23,465 nucleotides of DNA from Flavobacteriaceae bacterium UBA2540 (GTDB taxonomy: Bacteria; Bacteroidota; Bacteroidia; Flavobacteriales; Flavobacteriaceae): contig DDMS01000045.1 of NCBI GenBank assembly GCA_002340765.1, forward strand, positions 1 to 23,465. Direction: 5' to 3'. The translations under genes and the position numbers were made by a program. The notes below the pieces were generated by a model. The model was not told where the DNA came from. It did not search any database and saw only the letters and a program-made list of their open reading frames with translations. Shown here piece after piece: positions 8,454 to 15,670 of this stretch (position 1 is the first letter of the stretch; each line of letters opens with the position of its first letter).

Positions 8454-8987
8454 ATGAAAAAAATACTAGCATTTGCAGGAAGTACAAGTTCAACATCAAT
8501 CAATAAAAAATTAGCAACTTTTGCGGCTGAAAATTTAGAGAAATCAAAATTTGATGTGATTGATTTACGTGATTTTCCGATGGGAATGTATAGTTCAGAC
8601 CAAGAGCAAATTGGTTTTCCAGAAAACGCAAAAAAGTTTACAGCATTACTTGATAATTACGACGGATTTATTTTGTCCCTAGCAGAACATAATGGTTCTT
8701 ATTCAGCAGCTTTTAAGAATATTTATGATTGGAGTTCAAGAATTCAAAATAAAGTTTTTAGAGATAAACCAATTTTGTTAATGGCAACTTCGCCTGGACC
8801 AAGAGGCGGACTTTCTGTATTAGAGGCAGGAATTCAAAGATTTTCATTCATGGGAGCAAAAGAATTGATTTCATTTTCTTTACCAAGTTTTAATGATAAT
8901 TTTAAAGAAGGAAAAATCACAAACGAAACTTTATTTTCATCATTAAAGGAAAAAATAACTGAATTCGAAAATGCTGTAAACTATTAG
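8454..8987 (+). CDS. NADPH-dependent FMN reductase family oxidoreductase
   Basis: The 177-residue product is a flavodoxin-like NAD(P)H-dependent reductase (NADPH_dep_FMN_red family, like YieF/ChrR and azoreductase relatives), likely cytosolic. GSTSSTSINKKL (9-20) is the phosphate-binding loop for FMN. AEHNGSYSAAFKNIYDW (77-93) matches the family's P-x-Y/H-N-x-S...LKN-x-x-DW signature, and TSPGPRGG (112-119) is the second flavin-contacting loop. Length is normal for the family. It is first in a four-gene plus-strand cluster, 52 bases before the MarR gene. Related enzymes reduce quinones, azo dyes, nitro compounds or chromate by two-electron transfer. A quinone-detoxifying role here is inferred from the MarR and pirin neighbours. 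Confidence 0.9.
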   Translation: MKKILAFAGSTSSTSINKKLATFAAENLEKSKFDVIDLRDFPMGMYSSDQEQIGFPENAKKFTALLDNYDGFILSLAEHNGSYSAAFKNIYDWSSRIQNKVFRDKPILLMATSPGPRGGLSVLEAGIQRFSFMGAKELISFSLPSFNDNFKEGKITNETLFSSLKEKITEFENAVNY

Positions 8988-9007
8988 TTTTAATCATTTT
9001 TCCAACT

Positions 9008-9035
9008 AAAGACCACAGACTAAAGACTACAGACT
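9008..9035 (+). repeat. Short tandem repeat in the FMN reductase-MarR gap
   Basis: Two 14-base copies (AAAGACCACAGACT and AAAGACTACAGACT) differ at one base. Each is itself two related 7-mers of the form AMAGACY, so the array is four degenerate heptads. It ends 4 bases before the MarR ATG. Confidence 0.8.
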
Positions 9036-9039
9036 AATC

Positions 9040-9477
9040 ATGGGAGATATTTCAAAAGACATCAAATCTAGCTTTAAAAATAATAAGGTAAAAGCATTGA
9101 TCAATATCAAATACACCTCAAATTGGTTGAGTAGCAAAGAAAACGATTTTTTCAAACCTTACGGAATTTCCCCTCAGCAATACAATATTCTGCGCATTTT
9201 GCGAGGAGCAAAAGACCGTGTAAAAGTTCAAATTGTGAAAGATAGAATGATAGAACGTTCACCAAATGCCACTCGTTTGATGGACAAATTATGTGATAAA
9301 AATTTGATTGAAAGAGAACGTTGTGAGCAAGATAGAAGAGTAGTTTATGCTAAAATCACGAATCAAGGCTTGGAATTACTTAAAAATATCGATGATAGCA
9401 GAACAGTTTCTTTTTTAGGGAATTTGACCGAAGACGAAGCTGCAACGTTAAGTGATTTGTTAGATAAAATCAGATAA
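9040..9477 (+). CDS. MarR family transcriptional regulator
   Basis: The 145-residue product is a winged-helix MarR repressor or sensor. The fold runs from an N-terminal dimerisation helix through ISPQQYNILRIL (43-54), a recognition-helix region SPNATRLMDKLCDKNLI (74-90), and a wing with the classic DRRVVYAKITNQG (98-110), then C-terminal dimerisation helices. Cysteines are at 85 and 95, in or next to the DNA-binding domain. The OhrR-type N-terminal redox cysteine is absent, so it is not OhrR. Its position inside the operon and the inverted repeat over the upstream promoter suggest autoregulation. MarR proteins next to flavin reductases and pirins commonly sense phenolic or quinone electrophiles. 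Ligand and target are inferred, the family is clear. Confidence 0.93.
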   Translation: MGDISKDIKSSFKNNKVKALINIKYTSNWLSSKENDFFKPYGISPQQYNILRILRGAKDRVKVQIVKDRMIERSPNATRLMDKLCDKNLIERERCEQDRRVVYAKITNQGLELLKNIDDSRTVSFLGNLTEDEAATLSDLLDKIR

Positions 9478-9494
9478 AAAATTTCGTTTAATAT

Positions 9495-9506
9495 TTTCCA
9501 AGGAAA
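9495..9506. promoter_or_regulatory. Small inverted repeat upstream of the first pirin gene
   Basis: TTTCC and GGAAA flank an AA centre. The CC-N2-GG core with A/T-rich arms resembles the larger repeat at 8393-8414 (TTTACC-TT-GGTAAA), so it could be a second, weaker site for the same regulator. No consensus -7 element is evident downstream. Confidence 0.3.
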
Positions 9507-9525
9507 CTATTATATTCTCAAAATT

Positions 9526-10395
9526 ATGAAAAAATTAAAATCAATTCAACATAAAGTAACAAGTCCTTTTGTGAATATGGGAGCCATAAAATTGCGGCAA
9601 CCTTTGCCAATTGAAGGTATAGAAAATGCGGATCCCTTTTTGTTATTACATCATTATGGACCTTATGCAATCTTGGAATTTAACAATCCTTTTGATTTAG
9701 GACCACATCCTCACAGAGGTTTTGAACCCATCACTTTGCTGTTTAAAGGTGAACAATTTCACAGAGATTTTCTTGGAAATGAAATGGTTGTGAAAGCTGG
9801 TGGTGTTCAATGGACAACTGCTGGACGTGGAATTATTCACGCAGAAGCACCAACCAAAGAGTTTGTGAAAAAAGGGGGCGATTTAGAAGGAATCCAATTG
9901 TGGTTGAATTTGCCTGCAAAAGACAAAATGATGTCTGCAAATTACCAACATTTAGAAGATGAACAAATTCCAAAATTATTTTCAGAGGACAAAAAAGTAC
10001 AATTAAATATTGTTGCAGGAAACCAATCAACAAAATCAGGATTGATTAAAACCCAAACTGAAGTCAATATTTTTACTTCAATTGCCCAGGAAAATGGAGA
10101 AATGTCCATTGATATTCCTGAAAATCATCAATCATTGATTTATCTTCTTGAGGGTGAAATTTTAGTAAATGATACAGAAATATTGAAAAAAGGAGAACAT
10201 CAAATGATTACCTTTCATCAAGATGGAAATTCTATAAAATTTAAGGCGAAATCTCAAAGTACTATTTTGATTTTATCTGGAGCGCCAATCAATGAAAAAG
10301 TGACCCAATATGGCCCTTTTGTGATGAATACACAAACCGAAATTTTGGAAGCTATGCGTGACTACAATGAAGGAAAAATGGGGTATTTGTATTAG
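9526..10395 (+). CDS. Pirin family protein (bicupin)
   Basis: The 289-residue product is a full-length pirin. Metal-coordinating residues are visible as PHPHRGFE (His61, His63) and GRGIIHAE (His104, Glu106), in the same order and spacing as the iron site of characterised pirins. A second cupin domain occupies about 170-289. Pirins are cytosolic Fe-dependent cupins; several bacterial members have quercetin 2,3-dioxygenase activity, while others act by protein interaction. The gene starts 48 bases after the MarR stop and 49 bases before a second, shorter pirin. Context points to oxidation or sequestration of a phenolic or quinone compound handled with the upstream flavin reductase. Substrate is unknown. 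Confidence 0.95.
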   Translation: MKKLKSIQHKVTSPFVNMGAIKLRQPLPIEGIENADPFLLLHHYGPYAILEFNNPFDLGPHPHRGFEPITLLFKGEQFHRDFLGNEMVVKAGGVQWTTAGRGIIHAEAPTKEFVKKGGDLEGIQLWLNLPAKDKMMSANYQHLEDEQIPKLFSEDKKVQLNIVAGNQSTKSGLIKTQTEVNIFTSIAQENGEMSIDIPENHQSLIYLLEGEILVNDTEILKKGEHQMITFHQDGNSIKFKAKSQSTILILSGAPINEKVTQYGPFVMNTQTEILEAMRDYNEGKMGYLY

Positions 10396-10440
10396 TTCAA
10401 GGTCAAAATTCAAGATTTAAAATTCAAAAAATTAAAGAAA
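10396..10440 (+). repeat. Degenerate TTCAA-rich tandem repeat between the two pirin genes
   Basis: The spacer after the first pirin stop consists of three imperfect units, TTCAAGGTCAAAA, TTCAAGATTTAAAA and TTCAAAAAATTAAAG, filling nearly all of the 49-base gap. Function unknown; it may be simple low-complexity intergenic sequence. Confidence 0.5.
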
Positions 10441-10444
10441 AAAT

Positions 10445-11152
10445 ATGAAAACAATAGTTCACAAAGCAGCATCAAGAGGATTTGCCAATCATGGTTGGTT
10501 GCAGTCCTATCATACTTTTAGTTTTGCTGGATATCACAATCCTGAAAGAATGAATTTCGGAATGTTACGTGTTTTAAATGACGACATTGTAAAGCCAAAA
10601 ATGGGTTTTGGAACACATCCTCACAACAATATGGAAATCATTTCGATTCCCATTTCTGGAGCACTTTCTCATAAAGATAGTATGAATAATCAACGTTCCA
10701 TTGAAGTTGGAGAGGTACAAGTGATGAGTGCAGGAACAGGTTTGACGCATTCTGAATTTAATGACAGTTCAACTGACGAGGTCAATTTTTTGCAACTTTG
10801 GATTTTTCCAGAGCAACAAAATGTAACTCCTTATTACAATCAAAAAAAGTTCGAAGCTACTGAAAGAAAGAACAAATTTCAATCAGTAATTTCACCTAAA
10901 ACTCAACAAATTGAGGGTTCATTGCCTGTCAGTCAACAAGCATACATTTTTATGGTTGATTTAGATACTGATTTCGAAATTGAGTATAAGTTGAAAAATG
11001 GTGCGTATTTTTTTCTGATTGATGGCGAAATTTCAATTGCTGATGAAACGCTTGAAAAACGTGATGCAATCGGAATTTACGAAACAAATAAAGTTACTAT
11101 AAAAGCCAAAAAAGAAAGCAAACTTTTAGTAATTGATGTTCCAATGAATTAA
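10445..11152 (+). CDS. Pirin family protein, YhhW/YhaK-like
   Basis: The 235-residue product is a pirin of the shorter YhhW/YhaK type. The N-terminus SRGFANHGWLQSYHTFSFAG and the motif THPHNNMEII (His58, His60), then GLTHSEFND (His102, Glu104), preserve the cupin metal ligands, so a metal-dependent enzyme is likely. E. coli YhhW shows quercetinase activity in vitro. Residues 170-235 form the second, degenerate cupin half. It is the last gene of the cluster, and a perfect terminator hairpin begins 23 bases after its stop. Having two non-identical pirins in one operon suggests either sequential reactions or different substrates. The family call is firm and the substrate is not known. Confidence 0.94.
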   Translation: MKTIVHKAASRGFANHGWLQSYHTFSFAGYHNPERMNFGMLRVLNDDIVKPKMGFGTHPHNNMEIISIPISGALSHKDSMNNQRSIEVGEVQVMSAGTGLTHSEFNDSSTDEVNFLQLWIFPEQQNVTPYYNQKKFEATERKNKFQSVISPKTQQIEGSLPVSQQAYIFMVDLDTDFEIEYKLKNGAYFFLIDGEISIADETLEKRDAIGIYETNKVTIKAKKESKLLVIDVPMN

Positions 11153-11174
11153 AACATTTTCAAATATTTTGTGT

Positions 11175-11205
11175 AAAGCCAAAGAATCATTTCTTTGGCT
11201 TTTTC
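11175..11205 (+). terminator. Terminator of the FMN reductase-MarR-pirin operon
   Basis: Perfect 12-base arms AAAGCCAAAGAA and TTCTTTGGCTTT with a TCAT loop are followed by further T residues (T5 in total). It separates the four-gene operon from the dienoyl-CoA reductase gene. Confidence 0.92.
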
Positions 11206-11226
11206 ATTTCAGAAAAATAACATATA

Positions 11227-11259
11227 TTGCATAAATATTATGCGCGCATAATAAATTTA
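11227..11259 (+). promoter_or_regulatory. Promoter of the 2,4-dienoyl-CoA reductase gene
   Basis: TTG (11227-11229) and TAAATTTA (11252-11259), one base off TAnnTTTG, are separated by 22 bases and lie 12 bases before the ATG at 11272. The palindromic site at 11229-11253 fills the spacer. Confidence 0.5.
11229..11253. promoter_or_regulatory. Operator-like palindrome with three half-sites upstream of fadH
   Basis: A perfect 18-bp palindrome, TATTATGCGCGCATAATA, lies at 11236-11253. Half-sites GCATAA (11229-11234), TTATGC (11238-11243) and GCATAA (11246-11251) alternate in orientation, so two overlapping dimer sites are possible. Its GC-rich core contrasts sharply with the AT-rich surroundings. 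Placement between the -33 and -7 elements fits a repressor site. The regulator is unknown. Confidence 0.7.
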
Positions 11260-11271
11260 ACCCTTAGACAG

Positions 11272-13296
11272 ATGAAATACAAACATATTTTTGAGCCACT
11301 TGATTTGGGATTTACAACCTTAAAAAACCGAATTTTAATGGGTTCAATGCACACGGGTTTAGAGGAAGAGAAAAACGGCATTGAACGAATTGCAGCATAT
11401 TATGCAGAACGTGCAAAAGGTGGAGTTGGATTGATTGTTACAGGAGGTATTTCGCCAAATATACAAGGATGGACAGGTCCTTTTGCTTCAAGAATGTCCA
11501 AAGAATCACACGCGCTTGAGCATCAAAAAATAACGGAAGCTGTTCATAGAGAAGGAGGGAAAATTTGCATGCAAATTTTACATTCAGGACGTTATGGGTA
11601 TCACCCATTGAATGTTGCTCCTTCAAAAATAAAAGCGCCAATTAATCCTTTTAAACCTTTTAAACTCTCTCAATCTGGAATTAAAAGAACGATTAGAGAT
11701 TTTGTAAACTCAGCAGAATTATCAAAATTAGCAGGCTATGATGGTGTTGAAATCATGGGTTCTGAAGGCTATTTAATCAATCAATTTATCGCAAAAAGAA
11801 CCAATAAAAGAACAGATGCTTGGGGCGGAATTTATGAAAATAGAATGCGTTTGCCAATTGAAATTGTGAAGCAAATTCGTGAATCTGTAGGGCCTAATTT
11901 TATCATTATTTACAGATTATCCATGTTGGATTTGGTCGAAAATGGAAGTTCTTGGGAGGAAATTGTGCAGCTTGGTAAAGAAATTGAAAAAGCTGGTACG
12001 ACCATTATTAATACTGGAATTGGATGGCATGAAGCAAGAATTCCAACCATTGCAACTTCCGTTCCAAGAGCAGCATTTACTTGGGTTACTCAAAAAATGA
12101 AAGCTGAAATAAAGATTCCGTTGATTACATCCAACAGAATAAATATGCCTGAAACTGCTGAAAAAATTTTGGCAGAAGGTCATGCAGATATGATTTCAAT
12201 GGCACGTCCATTTTTAGCTGATCCTGAATGGGTTAACAAAGCTATGGCTGAAAAAGAGGATGAAATCAATACTTGTATTGGTTGCAATCAGGCGTGTTTA
12301 GATCATGTTTTTCAACGAAAAGTGGCGAGTTGTTTGGTCAATCCAAGAGCTTGTCATGAAACAGAATTGAATTATCATCCCACAAAAAATAAAAAGAAAA
12401 TTGCCGTAATTGGTGCAGGTCCAGCAGGTTTATCTGCTGCAACAATTGCTGCTCAAAGAGGTCATTTCGTTACACTTTTTGATGCAGATTCAGTAATTGG
12501 TGGTCAATTTAATATGGCAAAACAAATTCCGGGAAAAGAGGAATTTTATGAGACCTTGCGTTATTTTACAAAGCAACTTGAATTGCATCATGTTTCTGTC
12601 AAATTAAATTTCAAAGTATCTGTTGATGATTTGAAAAATACTGATTTTGATGAAATTGTAATTGCCACAGGAATTCAGCCAAGAAGTTTAAAAATAGAAG
12701 GTATAAATCATCCAAAAGTATTTAGTTATATTGATGTTTTAAAGAATAAAAAAGCGGTTGGAAAAAGAGTTGCTGTGATTGGTGCTGGTGGAATTGGATT
12801 TGATGTTTCTGAATATTTATCTCATGAAGGCGAATCAACTTCTTTAAATATTGATGCTTGGTTGCAAGAATGGGGAATTGATAAAACGTTAAAATCTAGA
12901 GCGGGAATTGAAGGAATGAAACCTAGTTTTGAGAAATCTCCTAGAGAAATTTTCATGTTTAAAAGAAGTAAAGGAAAGTTTGGAGAAAATCTTGGGAAAA
13001 CTACAGGTTGGATTCACAGAGCAAATTTAAAAAAGAAAAATGTACAATTTATTGATGAAGTTGAATATCAAAAAATTGATGATCAAGGATTGCATTATAC
13101 TCAGAATCAAAAAAATAAAATTTTAGAAGTAGATAATATAATTATTTGCGCGGGTCAAAATCCACTGAAAGATTTGTTACAACCTCTAATAGATTTAGGA
13201 AAAAATGTCCACGTAATTGGTGGTGCAAGTTTTGCCTCTGAATTAGACGCAAAAAGGGCTATTGATCAAGGTGCAAGATTGGCTGCAAAATTGTAA
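11272..13296 (+). CDS. fadH: 2,4-dienoyl-CoA reductase (NADPH), FadH type
   Basis: The 674-residue product matches the three-domain bacterial enzyme (E. coli FadH has 672) that removes double bonds of polyunsaturated acyl-CoAs during beta-oxidation. An Old Yellow Enzyme TIM barrel with FMN carries the catalytic pair Tyr167 (GSEGYLIN) and His253 (GIGWHEARIP), one residue offset from E. coli. The 4Fe-4S cysteines are Cys335, Cys338, Cys342 and Cys354 in CIGCNQACLD...SCLVNPRACHE. The FAD loop is VIGAGPAG (379-386) and the pyridine-nucleotide loop VIGAGGIG (502-509). The ATG at 11272 is preferred over an in-frame TTG at 11227, because MKYKHIFEPL aligns with family starts and the TTG lies in the promoter. 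No other beta-oxidation gene is adjacent. A related enoate reductase is the alternative, but the motif match is very close. Confidence 0.93.
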   Translation: MKYKHIFEPLDLGFTTLKNRILMGSMHTGLEEEKNGIERIAAYYAERAKGGVGLIVTGGISPNIQGWTGPFASRMSKESHALEHQKITEAVHREGGKICMQILHSGRYGYHPLNVAPSKIKAPINPFKPFKLSQSGIKRTIRDFVNSAELSKLAGYDGVEIMGSEGYLINQFIAKRTNKRTDAWGGIYENRMRLPIEIVKQIRESVGPNFIIIYRLSMLDLVENGSSWEEIVQLGKEIEKAGTTIINTGIGWHEARIPTIATSVPRAAFTWVTQKMKAEIKIPLITSNRINMPETAEKILAEGHADMISMARPFLADPEWVNKAMAEKEDEINTCIGCNQACLDHVFQRKVASCLVNPRACHETELNYHPTKNKKKIAVIGAGPAGLSAATIAAQRGHFVTLFDADSVIGGQFNMAKQIPGKEEFYETLRYFTKQLELHHVSVKLNFKVSVDDLKNTDFDEIVIATGIQPRSLKIEGINHPKVFSYIDVLKNKKAVGKRVAVIGAGGIGFDVSEYLSHEGESTSLNIDAWLQEWGIDKTLKSRAGIEGMKPSFEKSPREIFMFKRSKGKFGENLGKTTGWIHRANLKKKNVQFIDEVEYQKIDDQGLHYTQNQKNKILEVDNIIICAGQNPLKDLLQPLIDLGKNVHVIGGASFASELDAKRAIDQGARLAAKL

Positions 13297-13349
13297 AAAA
13301 TTTAAAGATTTTTATGGATATTTGCCATTCAACAAAATTAACTGAATTT

Positions 13350-13532
13350 ATGGGAATGAATAAAAATACAGTCCTTGGTTGGGCTACTTTGATTATGATT
13401 ATTGTTGGCTTGGCATTAATTTCATTAGGGGCATTTAAATATAATGAAACAGCTGGCTGGGGTTTTGCTTCAGTTGGAATAGGATTTTTTGCTATTGCAT
13501 GGGTTTTTAACGCATTAAAAGGAAGAGTTTAG
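13350..13532 (+). CDS. Small membrane protein, CAL67264-like
   Basis: The 60-residue product has two membrane segments (about residues 8-27 and 33-53) and ends in a conserved-looking FAIAWVFNALKGRV. I recognise it as resembling the short flavobacterial membrane proteins annotated CAL67264 family, of unknown function. The start at 13350 (MGMNKNTVLGW) is preferred over an in-frame ATG at 13314. The 12 extra N-terminal residues look non-conserved, and the upstream ATG overlaps a weak promoter-like pair (TTG 13291, GATATTTG 13317-13324). It lies 37 bases before ettA and is probably cotranscribed with it. Confidence 0.75.
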   Translation: MGMNKNTVLGWATLIMIIVGLALISLGAFKYNETAGWGFASVGIGFFAIAWVFNALKGRV

Positions 13533-13569
13533 TTCGTAACTTTTTTTCAAAATTTAATTTTATAACAAA

Positions 13570-15261
13570 ATGTCAGACGATAAGAAAGTCATTTTTTCTA
13601 TGAATAGGGTTTCAAAAACCTATCAATCAACAGGAAAACAAGTATTAAAAGATATCTATTTAAGTTTTTTTTACGGTGCTAAAATCGGGATTCTTGGTTT
13701 AAATGGTTCCGGAAAATCTACTTTATTGAAAATTATTGCAGGTGTAGAAAAAAATTATCAAGGTGAAGTTACGTTTTCTCCCGGCTATAAAGTAGGTTAT
13801 TTAGAGCAAGAACCTCAATTAGATCATGAAAAAACTGTTTTGGAAATTGTGAGAGAAGGTGTTGCAGAAACTGTGGCAATTTTAGATGAATACAACAAAA
13901 TCAATGACATGTTTGGTTTGGAAGAAGTGTATTCTGATCCTGATAAAATGGATAAATTGATGGCCAAACAAGCTGAATTACAAGACAAAATTGACGCTTC
14001 AAATGCTTGGGAATTAGACACTAAACTCGAAATTGCAATGGATGCTTTAAGAACTCCAGACTCTGATAAAAAAATCGGAATACTTTCTGGGGGTGAAAAA
14101 AGACGAGTAGCTTTGTGTAGATTGTTATTGCAAGAACCCGAAATTTTATTACTTGATGAGCCTACAAACCACTTGGATGCTGAATCTGTTCATTGGTTAG
14201 AACATCATTTAGCTGAGTATAAAGGAACCGTGATTGCAGTGACACATGATAGGTATTTTTTAGATAATGTTGCTGGATGGATTTTAGAATTGGATAGAGG
14301 AGAAGGCATCCCTTGGAAAGGAAATTATTCTTCTTGGTTAGACCAAAAATCTCAAAGAATGGCGCAAGAAAGTAAAACAGCTTCTAAGCGACAAAAAACC
14401 TTAGAACGAGAATTGGAATGGGTTCGTCAAGGAGCAAAAGGCCGTCAAACCAAACAAAAATCGCGTTTACAGAATTATGATAAACTATTAAGTCAAGATC
14501 AAAAACAAGTGGACGAAAAGTTGGAAATTTATATTCCAAATGGACCACGTTTGGGAACAATTGTGATTGATGCAACTGATGTTTCAAAAGCTTACGGAGA
14601 TAAATTATTATATGAAAACTTGGCTTTTACACTTCCTCAGGCAGGAATTGTAGGGATTATTGGTCCAAATGGTGCTGGAAAAACGACTATTTTCAAAATG
14701 ATTATGGGTGATGAAAACCCTGATCAAGGAAGTTTTAAAGTGGGAGAAACTGCTAAAATTGCTTATGTAGATCAAAGTCATTCAAACATTGACAATGAAA
14801 AATCTATTTGGGAAAACTTTTCAGATAACCAAGAATTAGTGATGATGGGGGGAAGACAAGTTAATTCAAGAGCATATTTGAGTCGTTTTAATTTTTCTGG
14901 AAACGAGCAAAATAAAAAAGTGTCCACTTTATCAGGAGGAGAAAGAAACCGTTTGCATTTGGCAATGACTTTGAAAGAAGAAGGAAACGTTTTATTGTTA
15001 GATGAGCCAACCAATGATTTGGATGTAAATACATTACGTGCTTTGGAAGAAGGTTTGGAAAATTTTGCAGGTTGCGCTGTAGTGATTTCTCACGATAGAT
15101 GGTTTCTAGACCGAGTTTGTACGCATATTTTGGCTTTTGAAGGCGATAGTCAAGTATACTTTTTTGAAGGTTCTTTCTCTGAATATGAAGAGAATAAGAA
15201 AAAACGTTTGGGTGGTGATTTGATTCCTAAAAGGTTAAAATACAAGAAATTAATAAGATAA
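13570..15261 (+). CDS. ettA: Energy-dependent translational throttle protein EttA (ABC-F ATPase)
   Basis: The 563-residue product is a cytosolic ABC-F protein that binds the ribosomal E site and gates entry into elongation according to energy state (E. coli EttA has 555 residues). Domain 1 has Walker A GLNGSGKST (43-51), signature LSGGEKRR (172-179) and Walker B LLLDEPTNHLD (193-203). Domain 2 has GPNGAGKTT (365-373), LSGGERNR (454-461) and LLLDEPTNDLD (475-485). Between them is the charged P-site tRNA interaction motif region (about 260-310) with LEWVRQGAKGRQTKQKSRL, close to that of EttA. There is no transmembrane part. The C-terminus carries a short basic extension. The gene is 37 bases after the small membrane-protein gene and ends just before a bidirectional terminator. 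Confidence 0.97.
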   Translation: MSDDKKVIFSMNRVSKTYQSTGKQVLKDIYLSFFYGAKIGILGLNGSGKSTLLKIIAGVEKNYQGEVTFSPGYKVGYLEQEPQLDHEKTVLEIVREGVAETVAILDEYNKINDMFGLEEVYSDPDKMDKLMAKQAELQDKIDASNAWELDTKLEIAMDALRTPDSDKKIGILSGGEKRRVALCRLLLQEPEILLLDEPTNHLDAESVHWLEHHLAEYKGTVIAVTHDRYFLDNVAGWILELDRGEGIPWKGNYSSWLDQKSQRMAQESKTASKRQKTLERELEWVRQGAKGRQTKQKSRLQNYDKLLSQDQKQVDEKLEIYIPNGPRLGTIVIDATDVSKAYGDKLLYENLAFTLPQAGIVGIIGPNGAGKTTIFKMIMGDENPDQGSFKVGETAKIAYVDQSHSNIDNEKSIWENFSDNQELVMMGGRQVNSRAYLSRFNFSGNEQNKKVSTLSGGERNRLHLAMTLKEEGNVLLLDEPTNDLDVNTLRALEEGLENFAGCAVVISHDRWFLDRVCTHILAFEGDSQVYFFEGSFSEYEENKKKRLGGDLIPKRLKYKKLIR

Positions 15262-15264
15262 AAA

Positions 15265-15292
15265 AAACTCCTCATTTTTAAATGAGAAGTTT
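15265..15292. terminator. Bidirectional terminator between ettA and the murQ-side operon
   Basis: Thirteen-base arms (15265-15277 and 15280-15292) are complementary at all but one position. In minus-strand RNA that position is a U-G wobble and the stem is followed by eight U, an excellent terminator for the TonB-DUF4249-murQ-DUF6095 transcript. In plus-strand RNA it is a C-A mismatch and the tail is only U-rich, so it works less ideally for ettA. Confidence 0.85.
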
Positions 15293-15424
15293 AGTTTTCG
15301 TTCTTTTAAAAAATTTTTTGAAGACAGTATTTAATTAAACCCATCACGTTTTGGAATATAAAATATGTAAGAGGACCAAAACTCCCAATGAATGACTTTC
15401 TATAATTTATTGGTATTTATAAAG

Positions 15425-15670
15425 TTAGCTTTCATTGAAAAGTACTTTTTTCAATATTGAAAAAGTCTTAAAAGCAAAGTAAATTGAAAAAATAATAGAT
15501 GAAATCCCTAAGAAAATTAATAAATAAGCAATGTAAATTTGAGGACTTTCACTAAACTTATTTATTCCTTTAAATCCCATTGTAGTAACGATTGGAGAAA
15601 TAATAAATAACAAAATTAAAATTCCTAGGTGAATTAAACCTTTTTTAAATAAATTAATATCTGTATTCAT
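15425..15670 (-). CDS. Small two-helix membrane protein, DUF6095-like
   Basis: The 81-residue product has two membrane helices (about residues 10-30 and 46-68) and a short lysine-containing tail. Its ATG overlaps the TGA of murQ (ATGA, four-base overlap), so the two are translationally coupled. Size, topology and position behind murQ fit the flavobacterial DUF6095 family, but I cannot confirm this by alignment. Function unknown. The murQ link hints at a role in the cell envelope, an inference only. Confidence 0.7.
   Translation of the reverse strand: MNTDINLFKKGLIHLGILILLFIISPIVTTMGFKGINKFSESPQIYIAYLLIFLGISSIIFSIYFAFKTFSILKKVLFNES

Noticed and set aside
9040..9477. OhrR-type peroxide sensor for the MarR protein.
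   Set aside because: The conserved N-terminal redox cysteine is missing; the only cysteines are at 85 and 95, in or near the DNA-binding domain.
11227..11271. An upstream in-frame TTG start extending the dienoyl-CoA reductase by 15 residues.
   Set aside because: The extension overlaps the promoter and operator palindrome and is not part of the family N-terminus; ATG 11272 gives a length near that of E. coli FadH.
13314..13349. Longer start for the small membrane protein before ettA.
   Set aside because: The extra 12 residues look unlike the family and lie in a promoter-like region.
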